Of a DNA stretch of 64,000 bases, positions 44,361 through 52,890 are shown piece by piece. The translations under genes and the position numbers were made by a program. Source of the stretch: Methylotuvimicrobium sp018830325 (GTDB lineage: Bacteria > Pseudomonadota > Gammaproteobacteria > Methylococcales > Methylomonadaceae); contig NZ_CP173170.1 in NCBI RefSeq assembly GCF_044788715.1, positions 5,099,687 through 5,163,686 on the forward strand, in the 5' to 3' direction. The notes under the pieces were generated by a model. It was given only the letters and a program-made list of their open reading frames with translations, did not search any database and was not told the DNA's origin. Positions within the stretch are counted from its first letter, which is position 1. Each line of letters begins with the position of its first letter.

Positions 44361-44924
44361 TCATTTATCTTTCCATTTGATATTGCAACCGATGCTCGGA
44401 ACTTGCTGCGGATCGATGGATTTTTCGGCCAGTAAGTTATCCAAGGCCGCGCGTAAATCGCTACCGGTCAACGGCACATCGTTTTTAGGGGTCGACCCGT
44501 CCAAGCGTCCGCGATAAACACAAGATAGGGCTGCATCGAATACATAAATATCCGGCGTGCAAGCAGCTTGATAGGCTTTCGCAACAGACTGGCTTTCATC
44601 GTAAAGATAAGCGGCGAAAGGATTGCCCCATTCCCGCATCATTGTTTGCATTTTATCCGGCGCGTCCTGCGGATAATTGACGATATCATTAGCGCTGATC
44701 GCAATCGTGCTAATGCCCTGTGCTCGATACTCCTCAGCAATGGTGATCAATTGATCTTTGACATGCAGAACATAAGGGCAATGATTACACATGAAGAGAA
44801 TCACCGTACCTTTTTCACCTTTCAATTCTTGAAGCGTTTTAGTCGTTCCGGTCACGGTATCGGGTAATTCGAAATCCGGAGCACGGGTTCCTAAAGGCAT
44901 CATATTAGATTTGGTCGCTGCCAT
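44361..44924 (-). CDS. Thioredoxin-fold (AhpC/TSA-type) protein
   Basis: 187 residues from ATG 44924, chosen because AGGAG lies 8 bp upstream; a GTG at 44933 overlaps that site. Redoxin domain: MPLGTRAPDFELPDTVTGTT, TVILFMCNHCPYVLHVKDQL, GISTIAISANDIVNYPQDAP and CTPDIYVFDAALSCVYRGRL. The CNHCP motif provides a CxxC pair in the active-site position, and Cys in TPD-region and SCVYRG are extra. No signal peptide, so cytoplasmic. Likely a thiol peroxidase or disulfide reductase relative; substrate unknown. Confidence 0.85.
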   Translation of the reverse strand: MAATKSNMMPLGTRAPDFELPDTVTGTTKTLQELKGEKGTVILFMCNHCPYVLHVKDQLITIAEEYRAQGISTIAISANDIVNYPQDAPDKMQTMMREWGNPFAAYLYDESQSVAKAYQAACTPDIYVFDAALSCVYRGRLDGSTPKNDVPLTGSDLRAALDNLLAEKSIDPQQVPSIGCNIKWKDK

Positions 44925-45231
44925 TCTATACACTCCTATGTCTTGCTTGGATAATCTTAAATCATATCGAAAGCGGAATTATAAAGCCTTAACCCAAACA
45001 TGAATAGCTACGCCGCTTTGCAAATGACGGGTTTTACTTTATGAACCCTTTAGCCGGCATTGTTGAATTGTCTATGAAATATCCGGTCCTATTGGTTTTA
45101 ATCCCTTCATTTAATGAAGAATCGTTCAACTTTGTTAGCTGCGGAGTATGCTTGTCAATGACTATTACCAATGGATAACTGACTCTTTTTGAGCTATCTT
45201 GGCGGCCGACGATTTCATCCCAATTCCAAAA

Positions 45232-45948
45232 ATGACAGTAACGATGGACTATGACCCATACGAAACATTATGCCAAGACTGCAGACTAGTCGAGCTATGT
45301 CTTCCTTACGGCTTACCGAAATCCGAGCTGGAACAGTTCGAGACAATCGTAAAAAACAAAGCGCCACTGTTAACCGATCAATATCTCTATCAACAGGACG
45401 AAAAATGCCAAAGTTTATTCGTCGTTAAAACAGGATCGTTCAGAAGTTTTATATACAGTGAGGATGGCGCGGAACAAACAATTGGATTTTATTTACCCGG
45501 GGAATTAATGGGGTTTGACGCTTTTCAGCATGGGCGCTTCACAAGCTCGAGCATAGCGCTTGAAACAAGCAAGGTATGCGAATTGCCACTATCGCAGCTT
45601 AATAAGTTATGCCGGTTGATTCCTAGTTTGCAATCTCAAATGCTGCGCGTATTAGGTAAGGAAATCGAATCCGATCATAATCTGATTTTGTTATTAGGTC
45701 ATCGTTCCGCCAAAGAAAAAATGGCGACCTTTCTATTAAGGCTATCGCATCGATACAATGCCTTAGGGTTTTCGAAAACCGAATTCAATTTGACGATGAA
45801 ACGGCAAGATATCGCTAATTTTTTAGGTATCACTAACGAAACCGTTAGCCGTTTGCTTGCCGAACTGAACCATCAAGGAATCATTACCATCAATCGACGC
45901 AACGTCAAAATTAACAATATGGACTCTTTAAAAGTCATTGTCGAATAA
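45232..45948 (+). CDS. fnr: FNR-family oxygen-sensing regulator
   Basis: 238 residues from ATG 45232 (ATG 45244 possible; a TTG at 45199 is open but less likely). N-terminal cluster C-x2-C-x5-C (LCQDCRLVELC) with a fourth Cys in SKVCELPL matches the four ligands of the FNR/ANR [4Fe-4S] cluster. Cyclic-nucleotide-like beta roll (FVVKTGSFRSFIYSEDGAEQ, IGFYLPGELMGFDAF), dimer helix, then the HTH MKRQDIANFLGITNETVSRL with the E-xx-SR recognition pattern of FNR. It should activate anaerobic genes at TTGAT-N4-ATCAA sites; one such site is 330 bp downstream. Confidence 0.93.
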   Translation: MTVTMDYDPYETLCQDCRLVELCLPYGLPKSELEQFETIVKNKAPLLTDQYLYQQDEKCQSLFVVKTGSFRSFIYSEDGAEQTIGFYLPGELMGFDAFQHGRFTSSSIALETSKVCELPLSQLNKLCRLIPSLQSQMLRVLGKEIESDHNLILLLGHRSAKEKMATFLLRLSHRYNALGFSKTEFNLTMKRQDIANFLGITNETVSRLLAELNHQGIITINRRNVKINNMDSLKVIVE

Positions 45949-46025
45949 TTGTTATTGAACCGAAGCTACCGCATAATCCCTTAAAGAGTAGCGGAAACCT
46001 CGGTTCAACTCGCAACGGAAAGTCG

Positions 46026-46154
46026 TTATTTCAACATCATTTGCGCTGAATTTGCAGAGTCGGACGGCCGGCTGGGACCTTGACCGGATTCGCTGCAAGC
46101 GGCTAAAGCTGAAACTGCAATAATGGCTAAAAACAAACGGCTAATAATTTTCAT
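46026..46154 (-). CDS. 42-residue lipoprotein, FNR-box associated
   Basis: Small gene convergent with fnr. The product begins MKIISRLFLAIIAVSALAAC and ends SESGQGPSRPSDSANSAQMM-LK. A basic start, hydrophobic core and lipobox (LAAC) predict lipidation at Cys20, leaving a 22-residue Ser/Pro/Gly/Gln-rich mature peptide. A GAGAAAAG sequence lies 9 bp before the ATG. The FNR box at 46276-46289 is about 120 bp upstream. The function is unknown; entericidin-like small lipoproteins have similar size and layout but sequence similarity is not evident. Confidence 0.7.
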   Translation of the reverse strand: MKIISRLFLAIIAVSALAACSESGQGPSRPSDSANSAQMMLK

Positions 46155-46275
46155 AATAAACTTTTCTCAATTGTGAGTTAAAACGTATTGTTCCTTGCTC
46201 AATCGAATCGATCGATCAATAAAACTTAACACCCTTATGGGTATAATTATTATTACATTATTAGTTAATCGCTGA

Positions 46276-46289
46276 TTGATATAGATCAA
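46276..46289. promoter_or_regulatory. FNR box, perfect consensus
   Basis: TTGATATAGATCAA, an exact match to TTGAT-N4-ATCAA. AT-rich sequence TATAATTATTATTAC about 30-45 bp to the left would give -10 options for a minus-strand promoter driving the small lipoprotein. On the plus side the next gene is 760 bp away. Confidence 0.75.
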
Positions 46290-46464
46290 TTGTTAAACGC
46301 TTTGCTGGTCGGCATTTGTTCCTCGGCAACACCACCTTCTACACGCGATCCCTGCCGCTCCCAAAGCCTTTGACAATCCCTCACAACACATAAGAGATAA
46401 AGCATAGAGTCTCTACTAGGACAACATCCTTTGAAGGGCATCCTAGTGCCGAAATTAAACTCGT

Positions 46465-46975
46465 AAGGGTTTGGTCATAACTAACTTCCCTATTTTTGGA
46501 GGGTTCGGTTGCTCGATTGGCAGGTGTTGGCGGCAGGGCAGATTTTTGCTCCTCGGCAATTGCTGAGTTACAAGGATGTAACGAATGCAGAAAATGCAGG
46601 AGCATTTTTCTGCCCTGCATCGCCTAAAGCGCCTAATGTTGGTGCCCTAATACACGCCATCCATGGCGTAATGCAAAATCTGCATTCATACCATCCATGG
46701 CAATCAGTCACCGCCGTCAAGCCTACACGGATGGTTTCACGGCGTCCTGCCAAGCGAGTTACCGTACCCTCAACAACGCTCATAGTTCCAGGATGTTATA
46801 CCTTTCGCACTTCAAATTTCGGCATTGTCGGAGGAGGCCTTGGGGTGCTTGGTAAAGGCTTTGCCAGCATGGAGCGGGCATAGAGCCCCTACATGGACGT
46901 ATTTACGGCGTCCTTTGACGGGTACCCAAGGCCGAATTTTCATCTACGATGGGTATATTTATTACGAAATCCTAA
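46465..46975. repeat. Family-2 element, copy d, interrupted by family-1 copy F
   Basis: Same unit as 28810-29208: outer ends AAGGGTTTGGT and ACGAAATCCTAA, inner TIR GGGTTCGGTTGCTCGATTGG, core and CAGAAAATGCAGGAGCATTT stem. It has no nested hairpin at the TTCA (46685-46688), but carries the family-1 element near its right end. Confidence 0.8.
46799..46955 (+). mobile_element. Family-1 palindromic element (MITE-like), copy F, TA target duplication
   Basis: 157 bp from TACCTTTCGCACTTCAAATT to the right end ATCTACGATGGGTA, flanked by TA on both sides. The matching empty site is TA at 29189-29190 in family-2 copy b; flanking sequence matches before (GTTA) and after (ACGAAATCCTAA). Inner arms GGCCTTGGGGT and ACCCAAGGCC remain paired though their sequence differs from other copies. 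Confidence 0.85.
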
Positions 46976-47027
46976 AGGGTGTAAACAAGAACATTTAGAT
47001 AAAATACTTATCTCAAGTATATATAGA

Positions 47028-47041
47028 TGAACATATGAGCA
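47028..47041. promoter_or_regulatory. Candidate operator of the ArsR-family gene
   Basis: TGAACATATGAGCA, an imperfect palindrome centred on CATATG just before the start codon, resembling AT-rich SmtB/ArsR sites. It would let the metal-free regulator repress itself and the histidine-rich gene. Confidence 0.4.
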
Positions 47042-47050
47042 GATATTGAT

Positions 47051-47422
47051 ATGATTAATTCGCCTGGCCTAGGCGCTAAGGACTGCTGCGATGGGCAAGA
47101 GACGCATCCCGAGTTGTTGGCCAAGGCCATACCGGACTTGCCCAATGAGAGCGAAGCCGGTCGATTGGCCGACTTGTTTAAAGCTTTAGCCGATCCTACT
47201 AGGGTAAGGATCATTGCCGCACTCCTGCACACCGAGTTATGCGTGGACGATTTGGCCAATTTATTAGATATGAGCCAATCGGCTATTTCACACCAGTTGC
47301 GATTGCTCCGTAACTTGCATCTGGTACAGTTCCGTCGATCCGGAAAACATGCTTTCTATCGACTGGTTGACGACCATGTTCGAGACTTGTTTCAACGCAG
47401 CCGCGAACATTTGGATTGTTAA
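47051..47422 (+). CDS. ArsR/SmtB-family metal-sensing repressor
   Basis: 123 residues. Winged helix core: ADLFKALADPTRVRIIAALL, TELCVDDLANLLDMSQSAIS, HQLRLLRNLHLVQFRRSGKH and AFYRLVDDHVRDLFQRSREH. The ELCVDDLA box is the alpha-3 metal-box region. The C-terminal helix has Asp-x-His and a second His about 11 residues later (DDHV...REHLDC), like the alpha-5 zinc site of SmtB/ZiaR. The N terminus has a CC pair (KDCCDGQETH) that could add ligands, as in CadC/ZiaR. Zinc is the most likely signal, supported by the His-rich neighbour 41 bp downstream. Confidence 0.88.
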   Translation: MINSPGLGAKDCCDGQETHPELLAKAIPDLPNESEAGRLADLFKALADPTRVRIIAALLHTELCVDDLANLLDMSQSAISHQLRLLRNLHLVQFRRSGKHAFYRLVDDHVRDLFQRSREHLDC

Positions 47423-47463
47423 AATCAAGGCGTTATCGCCCTTTATATTTAGGAGATTGCTCC

Positions 47464-47790
47464 ATGAAACATCACATTCATACCGAACACAAGCACGTTC
47501 ATAACGAACATTGCGGTCATATGCGTATCGAACATGACGGTCATGTAGATTATTTACATGACGGCCATTTGCATCATGCGCATCAAGACCATTACGACGA
47601 ACACGTCATTGCTGTAACAGAAACCAACCCGGCCGTTTGTGCGCCGTTAGACTGCGCTTGCGGTCATGAAGGATGCGGGCACGCGGCCATTCCGCATGGC
47701 GATCACATCGATTACATCGTCAATGGTCGTTTACATCACCCTCACGGGGATCACTGCGACGATCACGGACCCGTAACGATAATCAACTGA
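47464..47790 (+). CDS. Histidine-rich metal-binding protein
   Basis: 108 residues with more than a quarter histidine, from ATG 47464 after an AGGAG 8 bp upstream. Two related blocks: CGHMRIEHDGHVDYLHDGHL and CGHAAIPHGDHIDYIVNGRL, each followed by a His cluster (HHAHQDHYDEH; HHPHGDHCDDH). A CACGHEGCGH segment adds cysteine ligands. No signal peptide, so cytoplasmic. Likely a zinc (or Ni/Co) buffer or chaperone induced through the ArsR-family repressor in the same transcription unit. The duplicated GH-x-DY-x-x-x-G-x-LHH pattern is notable; such proteins often accompany CzcD/ZntA exporters, none of which is present here. Confidence 0.85.
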   Translation: MKHHIHTEHKHVHNEHCGHMRIEHDGHVDYLHDGHLHHAHQDHYDEHVIAVTETNPAVCAPLDCACGHEGCGHAAIPHGDHIDYIVNGRLHHPHGDHCDDHGPVTIIN

Positions 47791-47834
47791 CGATACGGAA
47801 AATTTCTGTCGAGGTTTCGATTCACTCTCAACAG

Positions 47835-47879
47835 ACCCGGCACCAAGATGATCTAATGACTTCGAATTTGGTGCCGGGT
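47835..47879. terminator. Hairpin between the His-rich gene and batD
   Basis: 12-bp perfect stem (ACCCGGCACCAA and TTGGTGCCGGGT) with a 21-bp loop between convergent genes. No T-run on either side, so termination is plausible but not classical. Confidence 0.5.
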
Positions 47880-47931
47880 TGTACCAGTTCATCGGTTTAA
47901 AAAATTTTACCGTGTAGTAAAGGCTCGATTT

Positions 47932-49647
47932 TTATAAGCGATACAAAGGCTCCAACTCGTTGTCTACCGGCTTATCGCTGAATTGTTCTCTAGCTTTATG
48001 CTCGGAAAAAGCCTGGAATAACTTTTTACCTTGCCAGTCTAGCCGGTCGGCACTATAAAGACATGCATTCAAGTGCATGATCTCGTCTCTTAATCTGGCC
48101 TCGCAATGATTGGCCAAGTCACCTAGACTGGCGACCTTGTATTTTTCCCGACCCCAACCGATCAAGGCATTCTTAGCCGCTTGAGAATCGTTTTCGGCAC
48201 AGGCTTTTTTCAAGGATTTAACATATACAGACAAGGACTGTTGAATCGGGTCTTGCACTTTTCCTTCGGACTTGACCGGACGGCGTAAGCCAAAATAAAG
48301 TCCGGTTGCCAGCCAACCGACAGCACAAAACAGCGCCGCCCACATCCAATAATCGGATTGCCTGGATGACTGCGGTGGACTCTTGGAACTTGCGGTATCT
48401 GCCTGAACTTTAAACTCGGCAATCGATGCGGGGGGCGGCAACTCGTTTGCCGTCATTGCGCCTTCGGCAATCACCGTTGTTTCCGGTAATTTAGCGATTT
48501 CGACTTGTCCGGTGCGGGTATTGAACCACGATATTTCGATCGCCGGCAGTGTGTATTGACCGGCTTTTCCGGGAATAAACGCGATTTTTTCTTCGCGTAG
48601 CGCCTTAATGCCTTCAGGATCTTTATTTTCATTCAACACTGGTTGATCCGGATAAGTTTTCAGATCGGTTTGTTTCGGCTGCTTATGCAACTCGGGCAAT
48701 TGGCCAACCGTCGCGCCTTGAGCGGCAATGCGTAACGTTCGGGTGAGCGGTTCGCCGACTCTCATTCGAGCAATATTGCCGGACCACTCCTGACTCAGAC
48801 TCAAATTTTCGGCAGCCAACCAATGAGCGCCGATAAAAGTTTCCGGAATCGGTTTGATCTCGAGGGTAATGGGTTTTGAGTTAATACGTTTCAACTTTGT
48901 ACTTTGTCGATTAAAAAAACCGTTGAACCGAGACTGGCCTCCTGTAATCACTTCGGCATCGAGTTGCAAGGGCGCTATCGTCATAGTACCGCTTTGCTGC
49001 GGAAAAATCGCATATTTACGCTCGGTGACTTGATAACCGATACCGCCGATTTGAGTTGTGTAATTGCTGTCCTCGCCAAGCTTTTCGATGACGGCATTAT
49101 CTAATTCCGGTTCGGATAACCGGGCTTGCGTGATTGACACTCGGCGATAGAAACGCAAGGTATAGAGAACTTGGGATTGGACATAAGGATTTTCCGGCGT
49201 GGCTTCGACTTCCAAAAACAGATCGTCATCAGCGGCCTGAATCTCACGGCTACCGGTTTCGGTCACCATCAAGGAAACCTCATTGCTACGATCTTTGCCG
49301 AAAGCAATGGCCGGTATCGTCAATTCGCCCCCGCGTTTAGCCATGACCGACAATTTCCATTGCTGCGTCTTACTGTATTGACCGTTAATGATCGATGTAC
49401 TACTGCTTTGACTCCGGCCGAGTATCTCGAAATCTTTTTCGAGCGGTGCGAAGTCGGGCTGATCGTCCGGCGTTTCATCGGCAATAAAAGTAATCTGGAA
49501 CGATTCGTTCAAGCCGACCGGGCTACGATCGACCGTTACATCGATGTTTGCGGCCTGTGCCTTGAAAGTCGCGAATAAGCTAAACACTATCAGCATCAGC
49601 ATCAAGAAGCTCTCTATCGAGAGCCTTTTTTTTGTCGCTATCCTCAT
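47932..49647 (-). CDS. batD: BatD-family oxygen tolerance protein
   Basis: 571 residues from ATG 49647, overlapping the upstream gene end (a GTG at 49656 would overlap more tightly). A signal peptide (SIESFLMLMLIVFSLFATFKAQA) precedes Ig-like beta domains typical of BatD (DVTVDRSPVGLNESFQITFI; LEVEATPENPYVQSQVLYTL; YAIFPQQSGTMTIAPLQLDA). A C-terminal membrane helix (YWMWAALFCAVGWLATGLYF) and a cytoplasmic helical tail follow. Membrane-associated partner of the MoxR/VWA system, of uncertain biochemical role. Last gene of the operon. Confidence 0.88.
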   Translation of the reverse strand: MRIATKKRLSIESFLMLMLIVFSLFATFKAQAANIDVTVDRSPVGLNESFQITFIADETPDDQPDFAPLEKDFEILGRSQSSSTSIINGQYSKTQQWKLSVMAKRGGELTIPAIAFGKDRSNEVSLMVTETGSREIQAADDDLFLEVEATPENPYVQSQVLYTLRFYRRVSITQARLSEPELDNAVIEKLGEDSNYTTQIGGIGYQVTERKYAIFPQQSGTMTIAPLQLDAEVITGGQSRFNGFFNRQSTKLKRINSKPITLEIKPIPETFIGAHWLAAENLSLSQEWSGNIARMRVGEPLTRTLRIAAQGATVGQLPELHKQPKQTDLKTYPDQPVLNENKDPEGIKALREEKIAFIPGKAGQYTLPAIEISWFNTRTGQVEIAKLPETTVIAEGAMTANELPPPASIAEFKVQADTASSKSPPQSSRQSDYWMWAALFCAVGWLATGLYFGLRRPVKSEGKVQDPIQQSLSVYVKSLKKACAENDSQAAKNALIGWGREKYKVASLGDLANHCEARLRDEIMHLNACLYSADRLDWQGKKLFQAFSEHKAREQFSDKPVDNELEPLYRL

Positions 49648-49652
49648 CGTCG

Positions 49653-51440
49653 TCACCAAGCTTCGTCTTGTTGCTTTTGCCGGCCGCGGCGGCCGTATTG
49701 ATATTGGAATTTACGTTTCAACAAGCCGGCCGGATCATCCGGAATACGTTTCAGCCATTGTTCGCTGGCTTGTTTAGCTTCATCGGCCGGCTCGGTTTCT
49801 TGGCTTGCCGCTTCTTCTTTTACTTGATCGTCGGGCGTTTCGTCGTTTTGCTCTTGAACTTGACCTTCATCTTGTTCCGAATCGTCTTGTCCTTCTTCAA
49901 TATCCTGAGGTTCGGGCGATGAACGTTGCCGGTCTTGACCGTCCTCTTGTTCTTTTTGATCTGGGGGTTCGCCTCCGGACTCTTCCGAAGGCTCGCCTTG
50001 TTCGTTTTGTTCGGACGATGGCTCGGAATCTTGCTGTTGATTCTTATCGTTTTGGCCTTGTTGCTGTTCTTGCTGTTGTTTTTCCAATTCTTTTTCGACA
50101 ACGGATTTATTGTAAACCGCGTCTTCGTGATCAGGATCGAGCTTCAACGCTTCCTCATAGGCCGTGACGGCATCGGCCAAACGTCCCGATTGCGCTAGTG
50201 CATTGCCTCGGTTGTAATGAGTGCGCGCGCTATCGCTATCTTTGAGTGTTTCAAGAACTTGTTCGTACGATCCTGACTTATATTCGGCGACGGCCTTCCA
50301 TTCCGGATCATTAAACAAACCGGCCGCTCGTTCGTAGTCTCCGGCATCAAAAGCCTGTTGCGCTTGTTGATTCGGCGTTTTCCACAAACTTTGCCAATCC
50401 TGCGCCTCGGCCCGGTTCGAAAAAGGCAAAACCAGCAGCATCGCAATCGATAATACGCCTTTTCGGAAACTCAATGCCGCCAACGGCAAAATCAGTAACA
50501 GTAGCCAAGGGCCGCGTTCCGCCCATAATTCCAGTAATAAGTCATCGTCCCCAGCATCGCTTTGAACTTGCCGGTTTTCAAATGCACTCAGCAGGGTTTC
50601 TATATCGCTGTCGTTCGGGCTGATCGTCCGGTAAATACCGTTACCGAGCGCGGCTAATTTGCTCAATGCGCCGGCATTCAATTTCGGAACGACAATGCTG
50701 CCTTGTCCGTCCTTGATGAAACCGCCGCCCGGCGCACCGATCGGCGCACCTTCGGACGTGCCGACTCCGAGTATCGATAAGGAATAAGCGCCCAGATTTT
50801 TTACCGCGGCTTCGGTTTTATCGACATCGGCGCCATCGGTTACCAAGAGAATATGGCCTTTTTGCATACCGGCTTGTTTCAGCAAATCGACCGCATGATT
50901 TAGCGCCGCAACGGAATTGCTGCCTTGTACCGGCATGATGTCGGTCGTCAATGCCGACAATTGACTGGCAATCGTTTGCGTATCGGCTGTCAACGGAGTC
51001 ACGGTAAAGGCATCGCCGGCATAGACCAATAACGCGGTCTGGCCGTCCTTCCGTTGTTTCAGGATGTCGGCGATTTTGAAACGGGCGCGTTCGAGCCGGC
51101 TCGGTTTTAGGTCGGCCGCATCCATTGAGCGCGATAAATCCAAGCCGATCACCAACGCCGAATCGTCGCGGAAAACAGGGGAGGGTAAGCGTTCCCAGGT
51201 GGGTCCGGCCAAGGCGAAGATAGCAAGCAAAGCCGCCAATGCTCCGGCGGTCAAGGTCATTCTGCTGCGATTTTGTACTTTGTCCTGCAGGATATAGGGC
51301 AGCAATGGCTCGTCGCAAACCGTCGACCAATTACCCCGCTGTAGTTTATGTCTTAGCGTCAACAATAAGGCCGCAAACCAAGGTATTATCGCCAACAGCC
51401 ACCACGGCCGGATAAAATGAAAGTATTGCCAGTCGCTCAT
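49653..51440 (-). CDS. BatB/BatC fusion: VWA domain plus TPR protein
   Basis: 595 residues from ATG 51440, which overlaps the previous stop (ATGA). Two N-terminal membrane helices (WWLLAIIPWFAALLLTL; LTAGALAALLAIFALAGPTW), then a von Willebrand A domain with MIDAS DLSRS (LVIGLDLSRSMDAADLKPSR), a third helix near 325, TPR repeats (TRTHYNRGNALAQSGRLADA; AVTAYEEALKLDPDHEDAVY) and a 130-residue tail of Gln/Glu/Asp repeats. BatB and BatC are separate in Bacteroides; the fusion is common in gammaproteobacteria. Likely a metal-dependent adaptor at the inner membrane working with MoxR. Confidence 0.92.
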   Translation of the reverse strand: MSDWQYFHFIRPWWLLAIIPWFAALLLTLRHKLQRGNWSTVCDEPLLPYILQDKVQNRSRMTLTAGALAALLAIFALAGPTWERLPSPVFRDDSALVIGLDLSRSMDAADLKPSRLERARFKIADILKQRKDGQTALLVYAGDAFTVTPLTADTQTIASQLSALTTDIMPVQGSNSVAALNHAVDLLKQAGMQKGHILLVTDGADVDKTEAAVKNLGAYSLSILGVGTSEGAPIGAPGGGFIKDGQGSIVVPKLNAGALSKLAALGNGIYRTISPNDSDIETLLSAFENRQVQSDAGDDDLLLELWAERGPWLLLLILPLAALSFRKGVLSIAMLLVLPFSNRAEAQDWQSLWKTPNQQAQQAFDAGDYERAAGLFNDPEWKAVAEYKSGSYEQVLETLKDSDSARTHYNRGNALAQSGRLADAVTAYEEALKLDPDHEDAVYNKSVVEKELEKQQQEQQQGQNDKNQQQDSEPSSEQNEQGEPSEESGGEPPDQKEQEDGQDRQRSSPEPQDIEEGQDDSEQDEGQVQEQNDETPDDQVKEEAASQETEPADEAKQASEQWLKRIPDDPAGLLKRKFQYQYGRRGRQKQQDEAW

Positions 51441-52417
51441 GATACTCTCAATCTCGCCGTCGCGATGATGCCGGCCAAAACTAGGGAAATTGCCAGCGGC
51501 CAATGGAATAATTCGCTACGAGGCCGAAAATACTGTTTGTCTTTCTCGACCGGTTCGAGTTGATCAAGAATATCGTAGATTTGCTCAAGCTCTTCGGTGT
51601 TTCTAGCGCGAAAATAACGTCCGCCGGTTTTTTCTGCAATCTCGGTCAAGGTCTTTTCGTCTAAGTCCATCGATGGATTGACTTTACGGGAACCAAAAAA
51701 ACTGCGCACGATCATTTCGTCGGCACCGATGCCGATGGCATAAATTTTTAGATCATGTTCGGCAGCCAATTCCGCCGCTTTCAACGGCGTGACTTCACCT
51801 GCGGTATTCGCGCCGTCGGTCAGCAAAATCAATACGCGGCTTGTATCATCTTGGTTTCTTAGTCTTTTAACCGCCAAACCGATCGCATCGCCGATCGCCG
51901 TCATTTCACCGGCCAAACTAATCACCGATTCGTTTAATAAAGTCACGACCGTTTTACGGTCGAAGGTCAAAGGCACTTGTAGATAAGCCTGAGTTCCGAA
52001 CAAAATTAAACCGATTCGATCGCCGGTTCGGCGCGCGATGAAATCGCCGGCGACCCATTTCGTCGCCGTGAGCCGGTCGACTCGTTGTTTGTTGATGATA
52101 AAGTCCTGTTCTTCCATGCTCCCCGATAAATCAACCGCAAGCATCAAATCACGTCCGCTGATCGTTTGTTCGACCGGTTCGCCGAGCCATTGCGGACGCA
52201 TGCCGGCAAATACCAACAAGATCCAAGCTATTACCGCGATCACCAGCGGCCAGCGCGCTGATTTTATTGATGCCTGCGCTGCGCACACCGAAAAATCTTC
52301 CAAAAAAGGAACTTTCAATGCTGCTTGTTGTTGCGGCGAATCTTGCGGCAGCAACCAGCGGACCAATAAAGGCAAGGGCAGTGCCGTAATCAACCAAGGC
52401 CATTCAAAATGTATCAT
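51437..52417 (-). CDS. BatA-type VWA-domain membrane protein
   Basis: 326 residues from ATG 52417, overlapping the previous stop (ATGA). Hydrophobic N terminus (WPWLITALPLPLLVRWLL), second helix (WPLVIAVIAWILLVFAGM), VWA domain with an intact MIDAS (LMLAVDLSGSMEEQDF, then VLILLTDGANTAGEVTP), and a C-terminal helix. Pairs with the next VWA protein as MoxR-dependent partners. Confidence 0.92.
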   Translation of the reverse strand: MIHFEWPWLITALPLPLLVRWLLPQDSPQQQAALKVPFLEDFSVCAAQASIKSARWPLVIAVIAWILLVFAGMRPQWLGEPVEQTISGRDLMLAVDLSGSMEEQDFIINKQRVDRLTATKWVAGDFIARRTGDRIGLILFGTQAYLQVPLTFDRKTVVTLLNESVISLAGEMTAIGDAIGLAVKRLRNQDDTSRVLILLTDGANTAGEVTPLKAAELAAEHDLKIYAIGIGADEMIVRSFFGSRKVNPSMDLDEKTLTEIAEKTGGRYFRARNTEELEQIYDILDQLEPVEKDKQYFRPRSELFHWPLAISLVLAGIIATARLRVS

Positions 52418-52890
52418 CGTTTGTTTCGTTTTTGAGCCTTCAGCCAACGCTCGCACAGTTCGAATAATTCCGAGACATCGGTTTCCGGTGGTAATTCATT
52501 ACGGTACGGAATTTCTATCAATTGCCGGCCAATGCCGTTACTAAAGGGTTTGTCCGGCAGCGAGGCGTCCAGATAGTCCAACCAAGCTTGTCCTGTTAAA
52601 CCCGCGCTTTGCTCTCGCGATGCCAAGCTAATCGTTACTCGGCGAAGCAACATCGACAGACGACTGACCTTTTCGGCAGGATCCAGGCTCGGGTCTTGTT
52701 TTAAATCCGCCAATAATCGGCGCGCCGATTTCAGCGCGGTTTTACGAGTCAAACGCCGAATCAACCAAACCATCGACACGAGTAAAATCACAACCCCCAA
52801 AGCCACCAACCACCAGCCGAGCGCAGGTGGCCAAAAACCGATCGGTTCCGGCAGATGAATGTCGCGTAACGGAAGCGGCTGTGGATTCAT
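52414..52890 (-). CDS. DUF4381 membrane protein of the MoxR operon
   Basis: 158 residues from ATG 52890, which overlaps the preceding stop by one base (TAATG). N-terminal proline-rich motif LPLRDIHLPEPIGFWPPALG characteristic of DUF4381, one membrane helix (WWLVALGVVILLVSMVWLI), then a cytoplasmic helical domain ending in a basic tail. Function unknown; always found in this operon type between DUF58 and BatA genes. Confidence 0.85.
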   Translation of the reverse strand: MNPQPLPLRDIHLPEPIGFWPPALGWWLVALGVVILLVSMVWLIRRLTRKTALKSARRLLADLKQDPSLDPAEKVSRLSMLLRRVTISLASREQSAGLTGQAWLDYLDASLPDKPFSNGIGRQLIEIPYRNELPPETDVSELFELCERWLKAQKRNKR

